Translations under genes and position numbers: made by a program
Assembly (NCBI GenBank): GCA_018608705.1
Contig: JABAZD010000028.1
Coordinates: forward strand, 1 to 64,000
Direction: 5' to 3'
DNA from: Flavobacteriaceae bacterium
Lineage (GTDB): Bacteria; Bacteroidota; Bacteroidia; Flavobacteriales; Flavobacteriaceae
Length of the DNA stretch: 64,000 bases
Shown here: positions 1 to 7,705 of the stretch, piece after piece
Layout: the number at the start of each line of letters is the position of its first letter
Position numbering within the stretch: position 1 is the first letter of the stretch
Notes under the pieces: model-generated
Databases searched by the model: none
The model's input: only the letters and a program-made list of their open reading frames with translations
Told to the model about the DNA's origin: nothing

Positions 1-1548
1 TACTGAATTAGCAGTAGGGGTGTCAAAAATAATTACTAAAGTTTCAAAAGTTTGTGTTTCAGTAGCAGTTGTAATAACTACACTTGCTGTGTATTCGCCT
101 GGCGAGGTGTATACATGTTGGGGATTGATTTCAGTTGATGTTTCAGAATCACCAAAATCCCATTCTAGGCTGACGATTGTTTCTGAAGTTGATAACAAAA
201 ATTCAGTAGATGAGCCTAAGCAGTCGTTAACATAACTGATATTAGCAACTAAAAATGATTGAATAAAAGGGGGGAGGCCGTATCCAGCAAATGTTCCTGC
301 TGCTAATGGCTGGCCAGCATAGACGTAGTCTACGTCAGCAGCAGATGCATTTGGATCATTGATAACATCCAGGGAACTTTGATCATTTGTATTACAAACA
401 TAAATTTTACCATCCGGTCCTAGTTGCATGGCACCCATAAAAGCAAAGTCTTGATATACAAATGTTGCAGAGTCTGGAAGGTTAACTGCGGTTAGGTCAA
501 TTTGTTGCACTCCACTATTACTTGAAAAATAAACTTTTTCTGAATTTTGAGAAAATGCCACGCCATAAAAACTATCATTGGATAATACTTCAATTGGGTT
601 AGATACTTGTCCAGTTTCTTGGTTAAAATCATAGATCCAACAAGACCCATTATTAGAATTTCCACCTTCTTGATTACCATTTTGACTGTGAGCAATAGCT
701 ATTTTTTCTCCATTAGGAGATGACTTTAAATAGCCAATTCCATTTCGTCTATAACCTTCAACCCCTATAGATGGGGCTACATTTGAGATAGAGGGCGCTG
801 TATTAACTCCATTTGAATCCACTCGAAAAGCATAAAAAGCATTTACAAAATGCGTTAAGACCCAATAGGATTGTCCATCAGCATGCTCAACAGCAGTTAT
901 TTTTTCAGCGCATTTATACTCAAGATGTTCTTGAATATTTGGGTTGTAAGTCAAAAGTGGTATATTTTTTTCTGAAGGATCAATATCACCCATTCCAGTA
1001 TTTAGCGCCATATCAACTAAAGAGTAGTTAAGGCCATTATTAAAACCATCATCTTCGTCAGGAACTCCATCGCCTGGACTGTATGTTCCATCAAAGGTTG
1101 GTGATCCGTCTTCCTGTGCAGGTCCAGACTCTGGGTATGCCCAGGCATTTTGGTGGTGTGGTTCGTCAACTGTGAAAATATAATATTTTTCTAGATCACC
1201 TGGTTTAGGGATTATAACTGCAGAACTGGTACTTGAAGGGTCACCTAATAAGCCAGATCCAGAAAAATAATTAGCATTAGGCATTAAAGTATGGTTAGCA
1301 TCCCACACATCTCGGCCATCTGTGTAAAATTGTAAGTTCCCGCTAGGATCAGAAATAGAAGAGCAACCTTCAAAGGTAGAAATTGAATTTTGAGCATCTG
1401 CAGAAGGGGTTACAGTATTGTTTATATTGTCAAATACAAGACCGGCACCATATCCAAAGAACCAATTGTTAGCTTCCCCTTGTGAAGTAGCAGAAAAACT
1501 TGTAAGAAATAAAATAAAAAAAAATAATTTTTTAGAAATATATTGCAT
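1..1548 (-). CDS. Secreted PKD-domain protein, C-terminus beyond window edge (partial)
   Basis: This frame is open from ATG at 1548 to the left edge (516 codons) and is missing from the ORF track because it has no stop in the window. The N-terminus (MQYISKKLFFFILFLTSFSATSQ) is a clear signal peptide. The first 450 or so residues look like the beta-propeller-like region of flavobacterial surface proteins (repeated segments such as LGPDGKIYVCN). The last visible part, around residues 465-500, is a PKD domain with WDFGDSE and a HVYTSPGEYTASV tail. Proteins of this design usually end in a gliding-motility-associated or type IX secretion sorting domain, so I infer surface secretion, but that end is outside the window. 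The three track ORFs here (20-235, 492-695, 813-1031) are shadows or overlap this frame. No enzymatic function can be read. Confidence 0.85.
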   Translation of the reverse strand, partial: MQYISKKLFFFILFLTSFSATSQGEANNWFFGYGAGLVFDNINNTVTPSADAQNSISTFEGCSSISDPSGNLQFYTDGRDVWDANHTLMPNANYFSGSGLLGDPSSTSSAVIIPKPGDLEKYYIFTVDEPHHQNAWAYPESGPAQEDGSPTFDGTYSPGDGVPDEDDGFNNGLNYSLVDMALNTGMGDIDPSEKNIPLLTYNPNIQEHLEYKCAEKITAVEHADGQSYWVLTHFVNAFYAFRVDSNGVNTAPSISNVAPSIGVEGYRRNGIGYLKSSPNGEKIAIAHSQNGNQEGGNSNNGSCWIYDFNQETGQVSNPIEVLSNDSFYGVAFSQNSEKVYFSSNSGVQQIDLTAVNLPDSATFVYQDFAFMGAMQLGPDGKIYVCNTNDQSSLDVINDPNASAADVDYVYAGQPLAAGTFAGYGLPPFIQSFLVANISYVNDCLGSSTEFLLSTSETIVSLEWDFGDSETSTEINPQHVYTSPGEYTASVVITTATETQTFETLVIIFDTPTANSV

Positions 1549-1840
1549 AAGTATTATAAGGTAACTATATGTAAGACAATCAAAGTTTTATAAACCCTAC
1601 AATCTAGGGTTAACGATAAAATATGTCAATAAAAATACATCATTTATTAGCTAGGTTTTACCCATTTTAACAAAAGTTAAACAAATAAACCTTAATTATT
1701 TATTAATCCATCAAAAACCTAGAAAGTAATATTAAATTCTTACTCATATTGAAGGCTTGTAAATCAATGTTTTATGTCTTAATTTATAGGTATTTAATAA
1801 ATTTGTAGTAAATAATTAGAAAGGTATTTGTTAAAATAAA
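1549..1840. other. Intergenic region upstream of the PKD-protein gene
   Basis: About 290 AT-rich bases without a convincing reading frame. The only structure I see is a perfect 7-bp inverted repeat (AACCCTA / TAGGGTT, loop CAATC) at 1593-1611, about 45 bases before the start codon of the minus-strand PKD gene. It has no U-run on either strand, so it is not an obvious terminator. No exact TAnnTTTG promoter box was found for the PKD gene. Confidence 0.5.
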
Positions 1841-1870
1841 AAACCCACAAACGTAAATTGTTGTGGGTTT
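1834..1870 (-). terminator. Intrinsic terminator of tRNA-Phe
   Basis: On the minus strand the tRNA 3' end is followed by a perfect 10-bp hairpin (AAACCCACAA / TTGTGGGTTT in plus-strand terms, loop of 10) and then a T-rich run (TTTTTTATTTT). Position and polarity fit factor-independent termination of the tRNA transcript. Confidence 0.85.
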
Positions 1871-1874
1871 GAAG

Positions 1875-1947
1875 TGGTGCCTCCAGGAATCGAACCAGGG
1901 ACACATGGATTTTCAGTCCATTGCTCTACCAACTGAGCTAAGGCACC
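1875..1947 (-). tRNA. tRNA-Phe (anticodon GAA)
   Basis: The minus strand reads as a full 73-nt cloverleaf: acceptor GGTGCCT pairing with AGGCACC, D-arm GCTCAGTTGGTAGAGC, anticodon stem ATGGA/TCCAT around loop CTGAAAA (anticodon GAA), and T-arm with GGTTCGATTCC. The discriminator is A. The CCA end is not encoded (next bases are CTTC), so it must be added by nucleotidyltransferase. It stands alone between its own promoter and terminator. Confidence 0.97.
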
Positions 1948-1968
1948 TCCTCGCATTAAATGCGGTTG

Positions 1969-1998
1969 CAAATATAATGGAATTTTAATATTCCCAAA
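1969..1998 (-). promoter_or_regulatory. Bacteroidota-type promoter of tRNA-Phe
   Basis: On the minus strand TTTG (1998-1995), an 18-base spacer and TATATTTG (1976-1969) match the Bacteroidota primary-sigma consensus TTTG-N17-23-TAnnTTTG. The -7 box lies about 20 bases before the tRNA 5' end, as expected for a short leader. Confidence 0.7.
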
Positions 1999-2024
1999 GT
2001 AAATTTTTATAAAAAATGGTTTTG

Positions 2025-2032
2025 TAAATTTG
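2025..2032 (+). promoter_or_regulatory. Candidate -7 box upstream of coaX
   Basis: TAAATTTG matches TAnnTTTG and sits 18 bases before the coaX ATG. A good -33 element at the right distance is not evident, so this is a candidate only. Confidence 0.45.
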
Positions 2033-2049
2033 TATTAAGAACGTAACAA

Positions 2050-2784
2050 ATGAATTTAATAATTGATATTGGAAATACGTCGATTAAACTCGCTGTATTC
2101 CAAATGAATAAGATTGTAAATACTAGAACATTACAAGATTGTAAGCTTGAATTGGAGGTAGGTAACGTACTTTTAGAATTTCCAAAAATAAATCAAGGTA
2201 TTATTTCCTGTGTTGGCATATTGCCTAAAAAAGAAATTGAAAAAATTCAAAAGAAGATTTCTTTAATTTTTTTGAATCAAGATTCAAAACTTCCATTTAA
2301 ATTGCAGTATAGCACTACTGATACTTTAGGTTCAGACCGATTAGCTCTAGTAGCCGCTGCATGCAATCAATATAATGGTAAAAACGTTCTAGTAATTGAT
2401 GCGGGGAGTTGTATTACTTATGATTTTGTAGATAAAAATAAAAATTACTTTGGAGGAGCTATAGCTCCCGGAATTAATATGCGCTATAGTTCTTTGGCGC
2501 ATTTCACTTCTGGATTGCCTAATCTACAAAAAAAAATTCCTCAACATTTAATTGGAAATTCTACGGATAGTTGCATTCACTCTGGAATTGTAAATGGGGT
2601 TTTAAACGAAATAGAGGGTGCAGTTAAAGAATATCAAAATAAACACCCAGATTTAACAGTTATTTTAACAGGTGGAGACACTGATTTCTTGTGTAAGCAA
2701 TTAAAAATTAGCATATTTGCCAATTCGGATTTTCTTTTAGAAGGTTTAAATTTTCTATTAGAAATAAATTCAAATCAATTATGA
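2050..2784 (+). CDS. coaX: Type III pantothenate kinase
   Basis: Phosphorylates pantothenate, the first step of coenzyme A synthesis, in the cytoplasm. The ASKHA fold motifs are visible: an N-terminal phosphate-binding DIGNTSIKLAVF (residues 6-17), GSDRLA (94-99), DAGSCIT (117-123) and GGAIAPGI (135-142). At 244 aa it has the usual CoaX length. Type III enzymes have no feedback inhibition by CoA and a weak affinity for ATP (family knowledge). Its TGA stop overlaps the ATG of the next gene (ATGA), so it is translationally coupled to the outer-membrane protein. Confidence 0.95.
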   Translation: MNLIIDIGNTSIKLAVFQMNKIVNTRTLQDCKLELEVGNVLLEFPKINQGIISCVGILPKKEIEKIQKKISLIFLNQDSKLPFKLQYSTTDTLGSDRLALVAAACNQYNGKNVLVIDAGSCITYDFVDKNKNYFGGAIAPGINMRYSSLAHFTSGLPNLQKKIPQHLIGNSTDSCIHSGIVNGVLNEIEGAVKEYQNKHPDLTVILTGGDTDFLCKQLKISIFANSDFLLEGLNFLLEINSNQL

Positions 2785-4085
2785 AGAAGTTTTTAGCTGT
2801 CATAGCCCTTTTTATTTCAATATCTACCCTAGCTCAACAAGGATCCAGCTCTCCTTATTCGTTCTATGGCATTGGAAGTTTAAAATTCAAAGGAACTGTT
2901 GAAAATCAATCAATGGGAGGTATTAGTGTTTTTAACGATAGTATCCATGTTAACTTACGTAATCCAGCAGGATATGCAGGTCAAAACTTAAAGTCATTTA
3001 ATGACGAGGGTAGGCCTATCAAATATACTGTGGGAGGTAGTCAGTCTCAAATAAATCTTAAGGGTGTTTCTGCTTCTGAATCATCCAGTACATCTTCACT
3101 TGATTACCTAGCAATTGCTATTCCCCTTGGGAAATTTGGGGCAGGTTTTGGTTTACTTCCATATTCTTCTGTCGGATATAAATTACAGTCTTTTAGTTCT
3201 GAAGAAACACTACAATACAAATATAGAGGTGAGGGGGGTATTAATAAAGTTTTTTTAGGTTTAGGTTATCAGCTAAGTAACAATATTAGGATTGGAGTGG
3301 ATGCTAGTTATAATTTTGGAAATATAACTAACACCAACATAGCTTTTGGTTACAACGAACAGGGAGAATTTTTGCAATATCACACAAGAGAGGTTAATCG
3401 TTCTGACCTTGGAGGTATCTCTTATAATTTTGGAATTATATATACTAAATTATTGAAATCGAATTTACAATTTACCGCTTCTGGCTCCTACGCTCCGTCA
3501 ACAAATTTAAAGTCAAAAAACCAACGTAACTTTTCAACTGTAGTCGTTAATTTAGATACGGAGCAAGAGGTTGCTCTAAATACAATTGATGTTGATTTGA
3601 GCGAAATAGGTTTAGAGACAACAGATCTTAAAATACCTAGCAAAACCTCTATTGGTTTTGGTTTTGGAACTCCAAGGAAATGGTTTGCAGGAGTTGATTA
3701 TACTTTTTTGAAGGCTAGTCAATTTTCAAATCGTTTAATAGTAGTAGATAATTCAACTTACGAAGATGCATCAACAATTTCAGTTGGAGGTTTTTACATC
3801 CCGGAATTTGATTCATTTAACAAATATTGGAAACGTATTGTTTATAGAACTGGGATTCGCTTTGAAAATACTGGTCTGAAAGTTAATAACCAGGTTATTA
3901 AAGAGTTTGGCATATCTTTTGGAGTTGGTTTACCAGTAGGAAGAATATTTTCAAATGCCAACATAGGTTTGGAGTTAGGTAAAAGAGGAACAACTAATGC
4001 TAATTTGGTTGAAGAAAACTTTGTAAACTTTCAGTTAAGTTTATCACTCAACGATAGGTGGTTTGAAAAACTAAGATTTAATTAA
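2781..4085 (+). CDS. Outer-membrane beta-barrel protein (FadL/OmpP1-like)
   Basis: The N-terminus (MKKFLAVIALFISISTLAQQ) is a signal peptide. The rest is rich in alternating Gly/aromatic/hydrophobic strands (for example FGAGFGLLPYSSVGYKL, SIGFGFGTPRKWFAGVDYTF) and ends in a strand-like LSLNDRWFEKLRFN, as expected for an outer-membrane barrel of about 14 strands. SPYSFYGIGSLKFKG and the MGG..V..F..NPAGYA segment match the flavobacterial relatives of FadL-type hydrophobic-compound channels. Substrate unknown. It is cotranscribed with coaX through a 4-base overlap. Confidence 0.75.
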   Translation: MKKFLAVIALFISISTLAQQGSSSPYSFYGIGSLKFKGTVENQSMGGISVFNDSIHVNLRNPAGYAGQNLKSFNDEGRPIKYTVGGSQSQINLKGVSASESSSTSSLDYLAIAIPLGKFGAGFGLLPYSSVGYKLQSFSSEETLQYKYRGEGGINKVFLGLGYQLSNNIRIGVDASYNFGNITNTNIAFGYNEQGEFLQYHTREVNRSDLGGISYNFGIIYTKLLKSNLQFTASGSYAPSTNLKSKNQRNFSTVVVNLDTEQEVALNTIDVDLSEIGLETTDLKIPSKTSIGFGFGTPRKWFAGVDYTFLKASQFSNRLIVVDNSTYEDASTISVGGFYIPEFDSFNKYWKRIVYRTGIRFENTGLKVNNQVIKEFGISFGVGLPVGRIFSNANIGLELGKRGTTNANLVEENFVNFQLSLSLNDRWFEKLRFN

Positions 4086-4142
4086 CCCTAATTTAGTAAC
4101 TAAAAGAGTCTATCAAGACTATTAAAATAAAAATAAATAAAA

Positions 4143-5522
4143 ATGAAGTCAAAATTATTACTAACACTTTTAGTACTGTTATTAGGAGCATCTAAAATTG
4201 ATGCCCAAACGGAAGCTGAGTTAGAAAAGCTTTCAATTTTTAGCGAGTATGTAAAATCAAAAAACTATGATGCAGCTTATGCTCCATGGATGGAACTCAG
4301 AACTACTACTCCAAAACTAAATAAAGCAATTTATATTTTTGGAGAAAGAATCCTAAAAGATAAAATTTCAAATTCTGAAGGAGATCAAAAGACAGCTTAC
4401 ATACTAGATTTATTAAAGCTCTGGGAAGAAAGAAGTGTTAATTTTTCCAAGATTACTCCAAAGGGTGCTTACTTAGCAAAGGCAAGCCAGTTAAAGTATG
4501 ATAATAGAAATCTATTAGGAGAATCAAATGAGATCTTGTACGCTAACTTTGACTCGGCTTACAATTCTGATGTAAAAACCTTTACAAATCCAAAGAGCCT
4601 GTATACATATTTTTCATTAATGGTTGGTTTATATGATTCTTCATCGAAATCAGCACAGGAGTTGTTTAGTAAATATGATGATATTAGTGAGAAAATTGAC
4701 TTTGAAGTCAAAAATTACACTAACAAACGGAATGCTTTTTTAGACCAGGATGGTGAAGTTATAGAATTAAGTAGAAAAGATAACTCAAGATTGAAGTCTT
4801 ACAATAGCTACTTAAAAGCATACAACCAAATTGCTGGGAGTATTGATACAAAACTGGGTACAAGGGCTAATTGTGAGAATTTAGTACCATTATACGCAAG
4901 AGATTTTGAGGAGTTCAAAAATGATGGCATATGGTTGCAACGCGCTATGAATAGAATGTATGCCAAAGGTTGCAATGATGATCCCTTATTTGTTACTATA
5001 GTAGAACAAAAAAATGCTTTGGAGCCTAACGCAGACACTGCCTTTTATTTAGGTATTTTGAAAGACAAGGCTGGTAATTCAAAAGAGGCTTTAGCTTTCT
5101 ACAATCAGGCAGTTGATTTAGAAACCTCGAGCTTCGAGAAGTCAAAAATATTATACAAAATTGCTACAAGTTTTAAGAAAAAAGGGCGTTTTAGCCAGGC
5201 AAGGTCTTACTATATGAAAGCTTTAAAAGCTAATCCTAGTATGGGTAAATGTCATTTATCAATTGCAGCTATGTACGCCAAAAGTGCTAACAAATGTGGA
5301 ACAGATAATTTTTCAAAAAGAGCTGTCTATTGGCTAGCGGCTAAAGAGGCAGCTAAAGCGGGTAGAATAGATCCTACGATGAAGAAAAATGCAAGTAAAT
5401 CAATAGCTAATTATGAAGCTAAAGCTCCTCAGAAAAGTGAAATATTTTCATCTGGTCGAACAGGGCAAGTTATCAAGGTAGGTTGTTGGATTGGTCGATC
5501 TGTAACAGTTCCGTCGCTTTAA
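4143..5522 (+). CDS. Secreted tetratricopeptide-repeat protein
   Basis: 459 aa with signal peptide MKSKLLLTLLVLLLGASKIDA and predicted cleavage before Q22. The middle is alpha-helical without a recognisable enzyme motif. Residues 296-386 contain TPR units (AFYLGILKDKAGNSKEALAFYNQAVDL, ILYKIATSFKKKGRFSQARSYYMKALKANP). Likely a periplasmic or outer-membrane scaffold. It precedes lptC with TAATG stop/start overlap, which suggests a role in envelope assembly, though this is inference from context. Confidence 0.8.
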   Translation: MKSKLLLTLLVLLLGASKIDAQTEAELEKLSIFSEYVKSKNYDAAYAPWMELRTTTPKLNKAIYIFGERILKDKISNSEGDQKTAYILDLLKLWEERSVNFSKITPKGAYLAKASQLKYDNRNLLGESNEILYANFDSAYNSDVKTFTNPKSLYTYFSLMVGLYDSSSKSAQELFSKYDDISEKIDFEVKNYTNKRNAFLDQDGEVIELSRKDNSRLKSYNSYLKAYNQIAGSIDTKLGTRANCENLVPLYARDFEEFKNDGIWLQRAMNRMYAKGCNDDPLFVTIVEQKNALEPNADTAFYLGILKDKAGNSKEALAFYNQAVDLETSSFEKSKILYKIATSFKKKGRFSQARSYYMKALKANPSMGKCHLSIAAMYAKSANKCGTDNFSKRAVYWLAAKEAAKAGRIDPTMKKNASKSIANYEAKAPQKSEIFSSGRTGQVIKVGCWIGRSVTVPSL

Positions 5523-6076
5523 TGGCGTTGTATGGAAACATAAGAACAATAAACATTATTACAATTTTCCTTGTTATGGTGTTTTTTTCTTGCAATAATT
5601 CCTTGAAAGAAGTTCAGGATTTAAATATGGCGTCCTACGGTCCTGTTTCAATAGCAGAAAACATAAATACTAAGTACACAGATTCTGGTCGTCTTACCTC
5701 AGTTTTAGTAAGTCCAAAAATGTATAATTTTACAAATAATAAGTTTCCGTATTATGAATTCCCAAATGGAATCGATTTAACATTATTTGACGATAAACTA
5801 AATAAAAACACGGTTATTGCCGATCGAGCTGTGGTTTATAGTCAAACAGATTTGATTGACCTTAAGGGAAATGTTGTACTTACAACAGCAGCCAACGATA
5901 CGCTATTTACAGATCAACTTTTTTATGATCAAGAAAAACAATGGTTATTCACCAATTTTCCTGTTAAATTTCGCACCAAAGATTATTTGACTAACGGCAA
6001 TGGATTTGATTCAAATAAAAATGTTACAAATGCTCAAGTTATTGAGGTCACAGGACGAATTTTTATTGATGATTAA
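5522..6076 (+). CDS. lptC: LPS export ABC transporter periplasmic protein LptC
   Basis: Part of the Lpt bridge that moves lipopolysaccharide from the inner to the outer membrane. I start it at ATG 5522, overlapping the TPR stop as TAATG, rather than at the track's 5483: this puts a normal hydrophobic lipoprotein signal at the N-terminus (IITIFLVMVFFSC, lipid Cys24). The body matches the LptC/OstA-like fold (ENINTKYTDSGRLTSVLVSPKM, LKGNVVLTTAANDTLFTDQLFYDQEKQWLFTN). 184 aa is the usual size. The lipobox in place of an N-terminal anchor is common in Bacteroidota. Confidence 0.87.
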   Translation: MALYGNIRTINIITIFLVMVFFSCNNSLKEVQDLNMASYGPVSIAENINTKYTDSGRLTSVLVSPKMYNFTNNKFPYYEFPNGIDLTLFDDKLNKNTVIADRAVVYSQTDLIDLKGNVVLTTAANDTLFTDQLFYDQEKQWLFTNFPVKFRTKDYLTNGNGFDSNKNVTNAQVIEVTGRIFIDD

Positions 6077-6122
6077 TTTGTATATTTACTTGTGTGATAA
6101 AATCACTTAAAATTAATTTTAA

Positions 6123-6314
6123 ATGAAATTACTATCTTTTTTACAATATCTATATTTAGGATTTGCCGTTCTCTTTTTATTTGACATGTACAACAAATGG
6201 GGTGGTGATAGAAACTCCGCTTACATTTCTCTTTTCTTTGCTGTTCTTGCGGTTTTTATGTTTTTCTTTCGGAAAAAATTTAGAAAGCGTTTTCAAGATC
6301 GTGGTAAATTATAA
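6123..6314 (+). CDS. Small two-helix membrane protein
   Basis: 63 aa: two hydrophobic helices (SFLQYLYLGFAVLFLFDMY and SAYISLFFAVLAVFMFFF) joined by a short polar turn NKWGGDRN, then a strongly basic tail (RKKFRKRFQDRGK) that should lie in the cytoplasm. It ends 2 bases before the CorC-like gene and follows lptC in the same direction, so it is probably in the same transcript. Function unknown. The overlapping frame at 6163-6348 is a shadow. Confidence 0.7.
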   Translation: MKLLSFLQYLYLGFAVLFLFDMYNKWGGDRNSAYISLFFAVLAVFMFFFRKKFRKRFQDRGKL

Positions 6315-6316
6315 CC

Positions 6317-7603
6317 ATGCCTACAGATTTAATCATTATTGTTTCTAGTCTTTGTTTTTCCGCTTTTTTTTCAGGGATGGAAATAGCTTACGTTTCTGCT
6401 AACAAAATTCATATTGAAATTGAAAAAAAACAGAAAGGTTTATTATCCAACCTTCTAGCTAAAATAACATCAAAGCCATCAAAGTTTATCGCAACCATGC
6501 TAATTGGTAATAACATAGCTTTAGTTGTTTATGGTTTGTATATGGGTGATATATTGGTGACATATTTCTCAGATTATATGACAACATCAAATCCTATAGT
6601 ACATTATGTTTTTGTGGAATTATCATTGCTTACTCAAACTTTGATTTCTACACTAATCATATTAGTTACAGCTGAGTTTCTGCCAAAAGTCTTCTTTCAA
6701 ATTTATGCAAATTCTTTACTAAAACTATTTTCTTTTCCTGCATATTTCTTTTATACACTATTTACTTTTATATCAAGTTTCGTTATTTGGATTACTGATT
6801 TAATCTTAAAGTTTTTATTTAAAACTGATGGAGATCAGGTCCAGTTAGCATTTTCAAAAGTTGAACTTGGAAATTATATTAGCGAACAAATGGAGTCTGT
6901 AGATATAAATGACTCAGTAGATAGTGAAATTCAGATATTTCGAAATGCACTTGATTTTTCAGAACTAAAATCAAGAGAGGTAATGGTTCCCAGAGCCGAG
7001 TTGACAGCTGTGGAGATTCATGAATCTATCAAAAGCCTAAATGAATGTTTTACTCAAACGGGACATTCTAAAATACTAGTTTACAATAATACTATTGATG
7101 ATATTTTGGGTTATGTACATTCTTTTGACCTGTTTAAACATCCAAAAAATATTAAATCAATTTTACGCCCTGTCGAGTATGTTCCTGAAACTATATTTAT
7201 TAAAGATGTGCTAAACGTTTTAACTAAAAAGCGAAAAAGTTTAGCTGTAGTTTTGGATGAATATGGTGGAACTTCTGGAATTATAACTGTGGAAGACGTC
7301 ATTGAAGAATTAGTTGGAGAGATTGAAGATGAACATGATACAGTTGAACTTACAGAAGAAAAGATTGATGATAATAATTTTGTTTTTTCAGCACGTTTAG
7401 ATGTAGATTATCTGAACGAAACTTATAAGATTCAGATTCCTAAAAATGAAAACTATGAAACTTTAGGGGGCTTTATTGTCAACCATACTGAGCAAATTCC
7501 AATCAAAGGTCAAGAAATTGTTATTGGTCGTTTTCATTTCATAATCAACGAAGTTTCCAATACTAAAATTGAATTAATTAATCTCAAAATTGTTCAAGAT
7601 TAA
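6317..7603 (+). CDS. CNNM/CorC-family membrane protein with CBS pair
   Basis: Domain order: an N-terminal CNNM (DUF21) transmembrane domain (residues 1-170, starting SGMEIAYVSANKIHIE), two CBS motifs (about 200-315, VMVPRAELTAVEI and GYVHSFDLF, then LAVVLDEYGGTSGIITVEDVIEELVGEIEDEHD) and a C-terminal CorC/HlyC domain (about 335-425). The family transports or regulates Mg2+ or Co2+; older annotations call it hemolysin. Length is typical. In many flavobacteria a GldE-like homologue has this architecture, so gliding-related assignment is possible but not shown. Confidence 0.88.
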   Translation: MPTDLIIIVSSLCFSAFFSGMEIAYVSANKIHIEIEKKQKGLLSNLLAKITSKPSKFIATMLIGNNIALVVYGLYMGDILVTYFSDYMTTSNPIVHYVFVELSLLTQTLISTLIILVTAEFLPKVFFQIYANSLLKLFSFPAYFFYTLFTFISSFVIWITDLILKFLFKTDGDQVQLAFSKVELGNYISEQMESVDINDSVDSEIQIFRNALDFSELKSREVMVPRAELTAVEIHESIKSLNECFTQTGHSKILVYNNTIDDILGYVHSFDLFKHPKNIKSILRPVEYVPETIFIKDVLNVLTKKRKSLAVVLDEYGGTSGIITVEDVIEELVGEIEDEHDTVELTEEKIDDNNFVFSARLDVDYLNETYKIQIPKNENYETLGGFIVNHTEQIPIKGQEIVIGRFHFIINEVSNTKIELINLKIVQD

Positions 7604-7705
7604 TAAATTGAGCTTTAGCTTTGAATTATATTCTTTTCTGCTTTCATTATTTCAAAGAAATTGGTATTTTCGTCGACTATATTGAAAAAATAACACACAC
7701 TACAA

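Noticed and set aside
4109-4124. AGTCT-ATCA-AGACT hairpin after the outer-membrane barrel gene
   Set aside because: Only 5 bp and no U-run, so not a convincing terminator.
6163-6348. 61-aa plus-strand ORF overlapping the small membrane protein
   Set aside because: Overlaps two better frames (63-aa membrane protein and CNNM gene) and has no signature.
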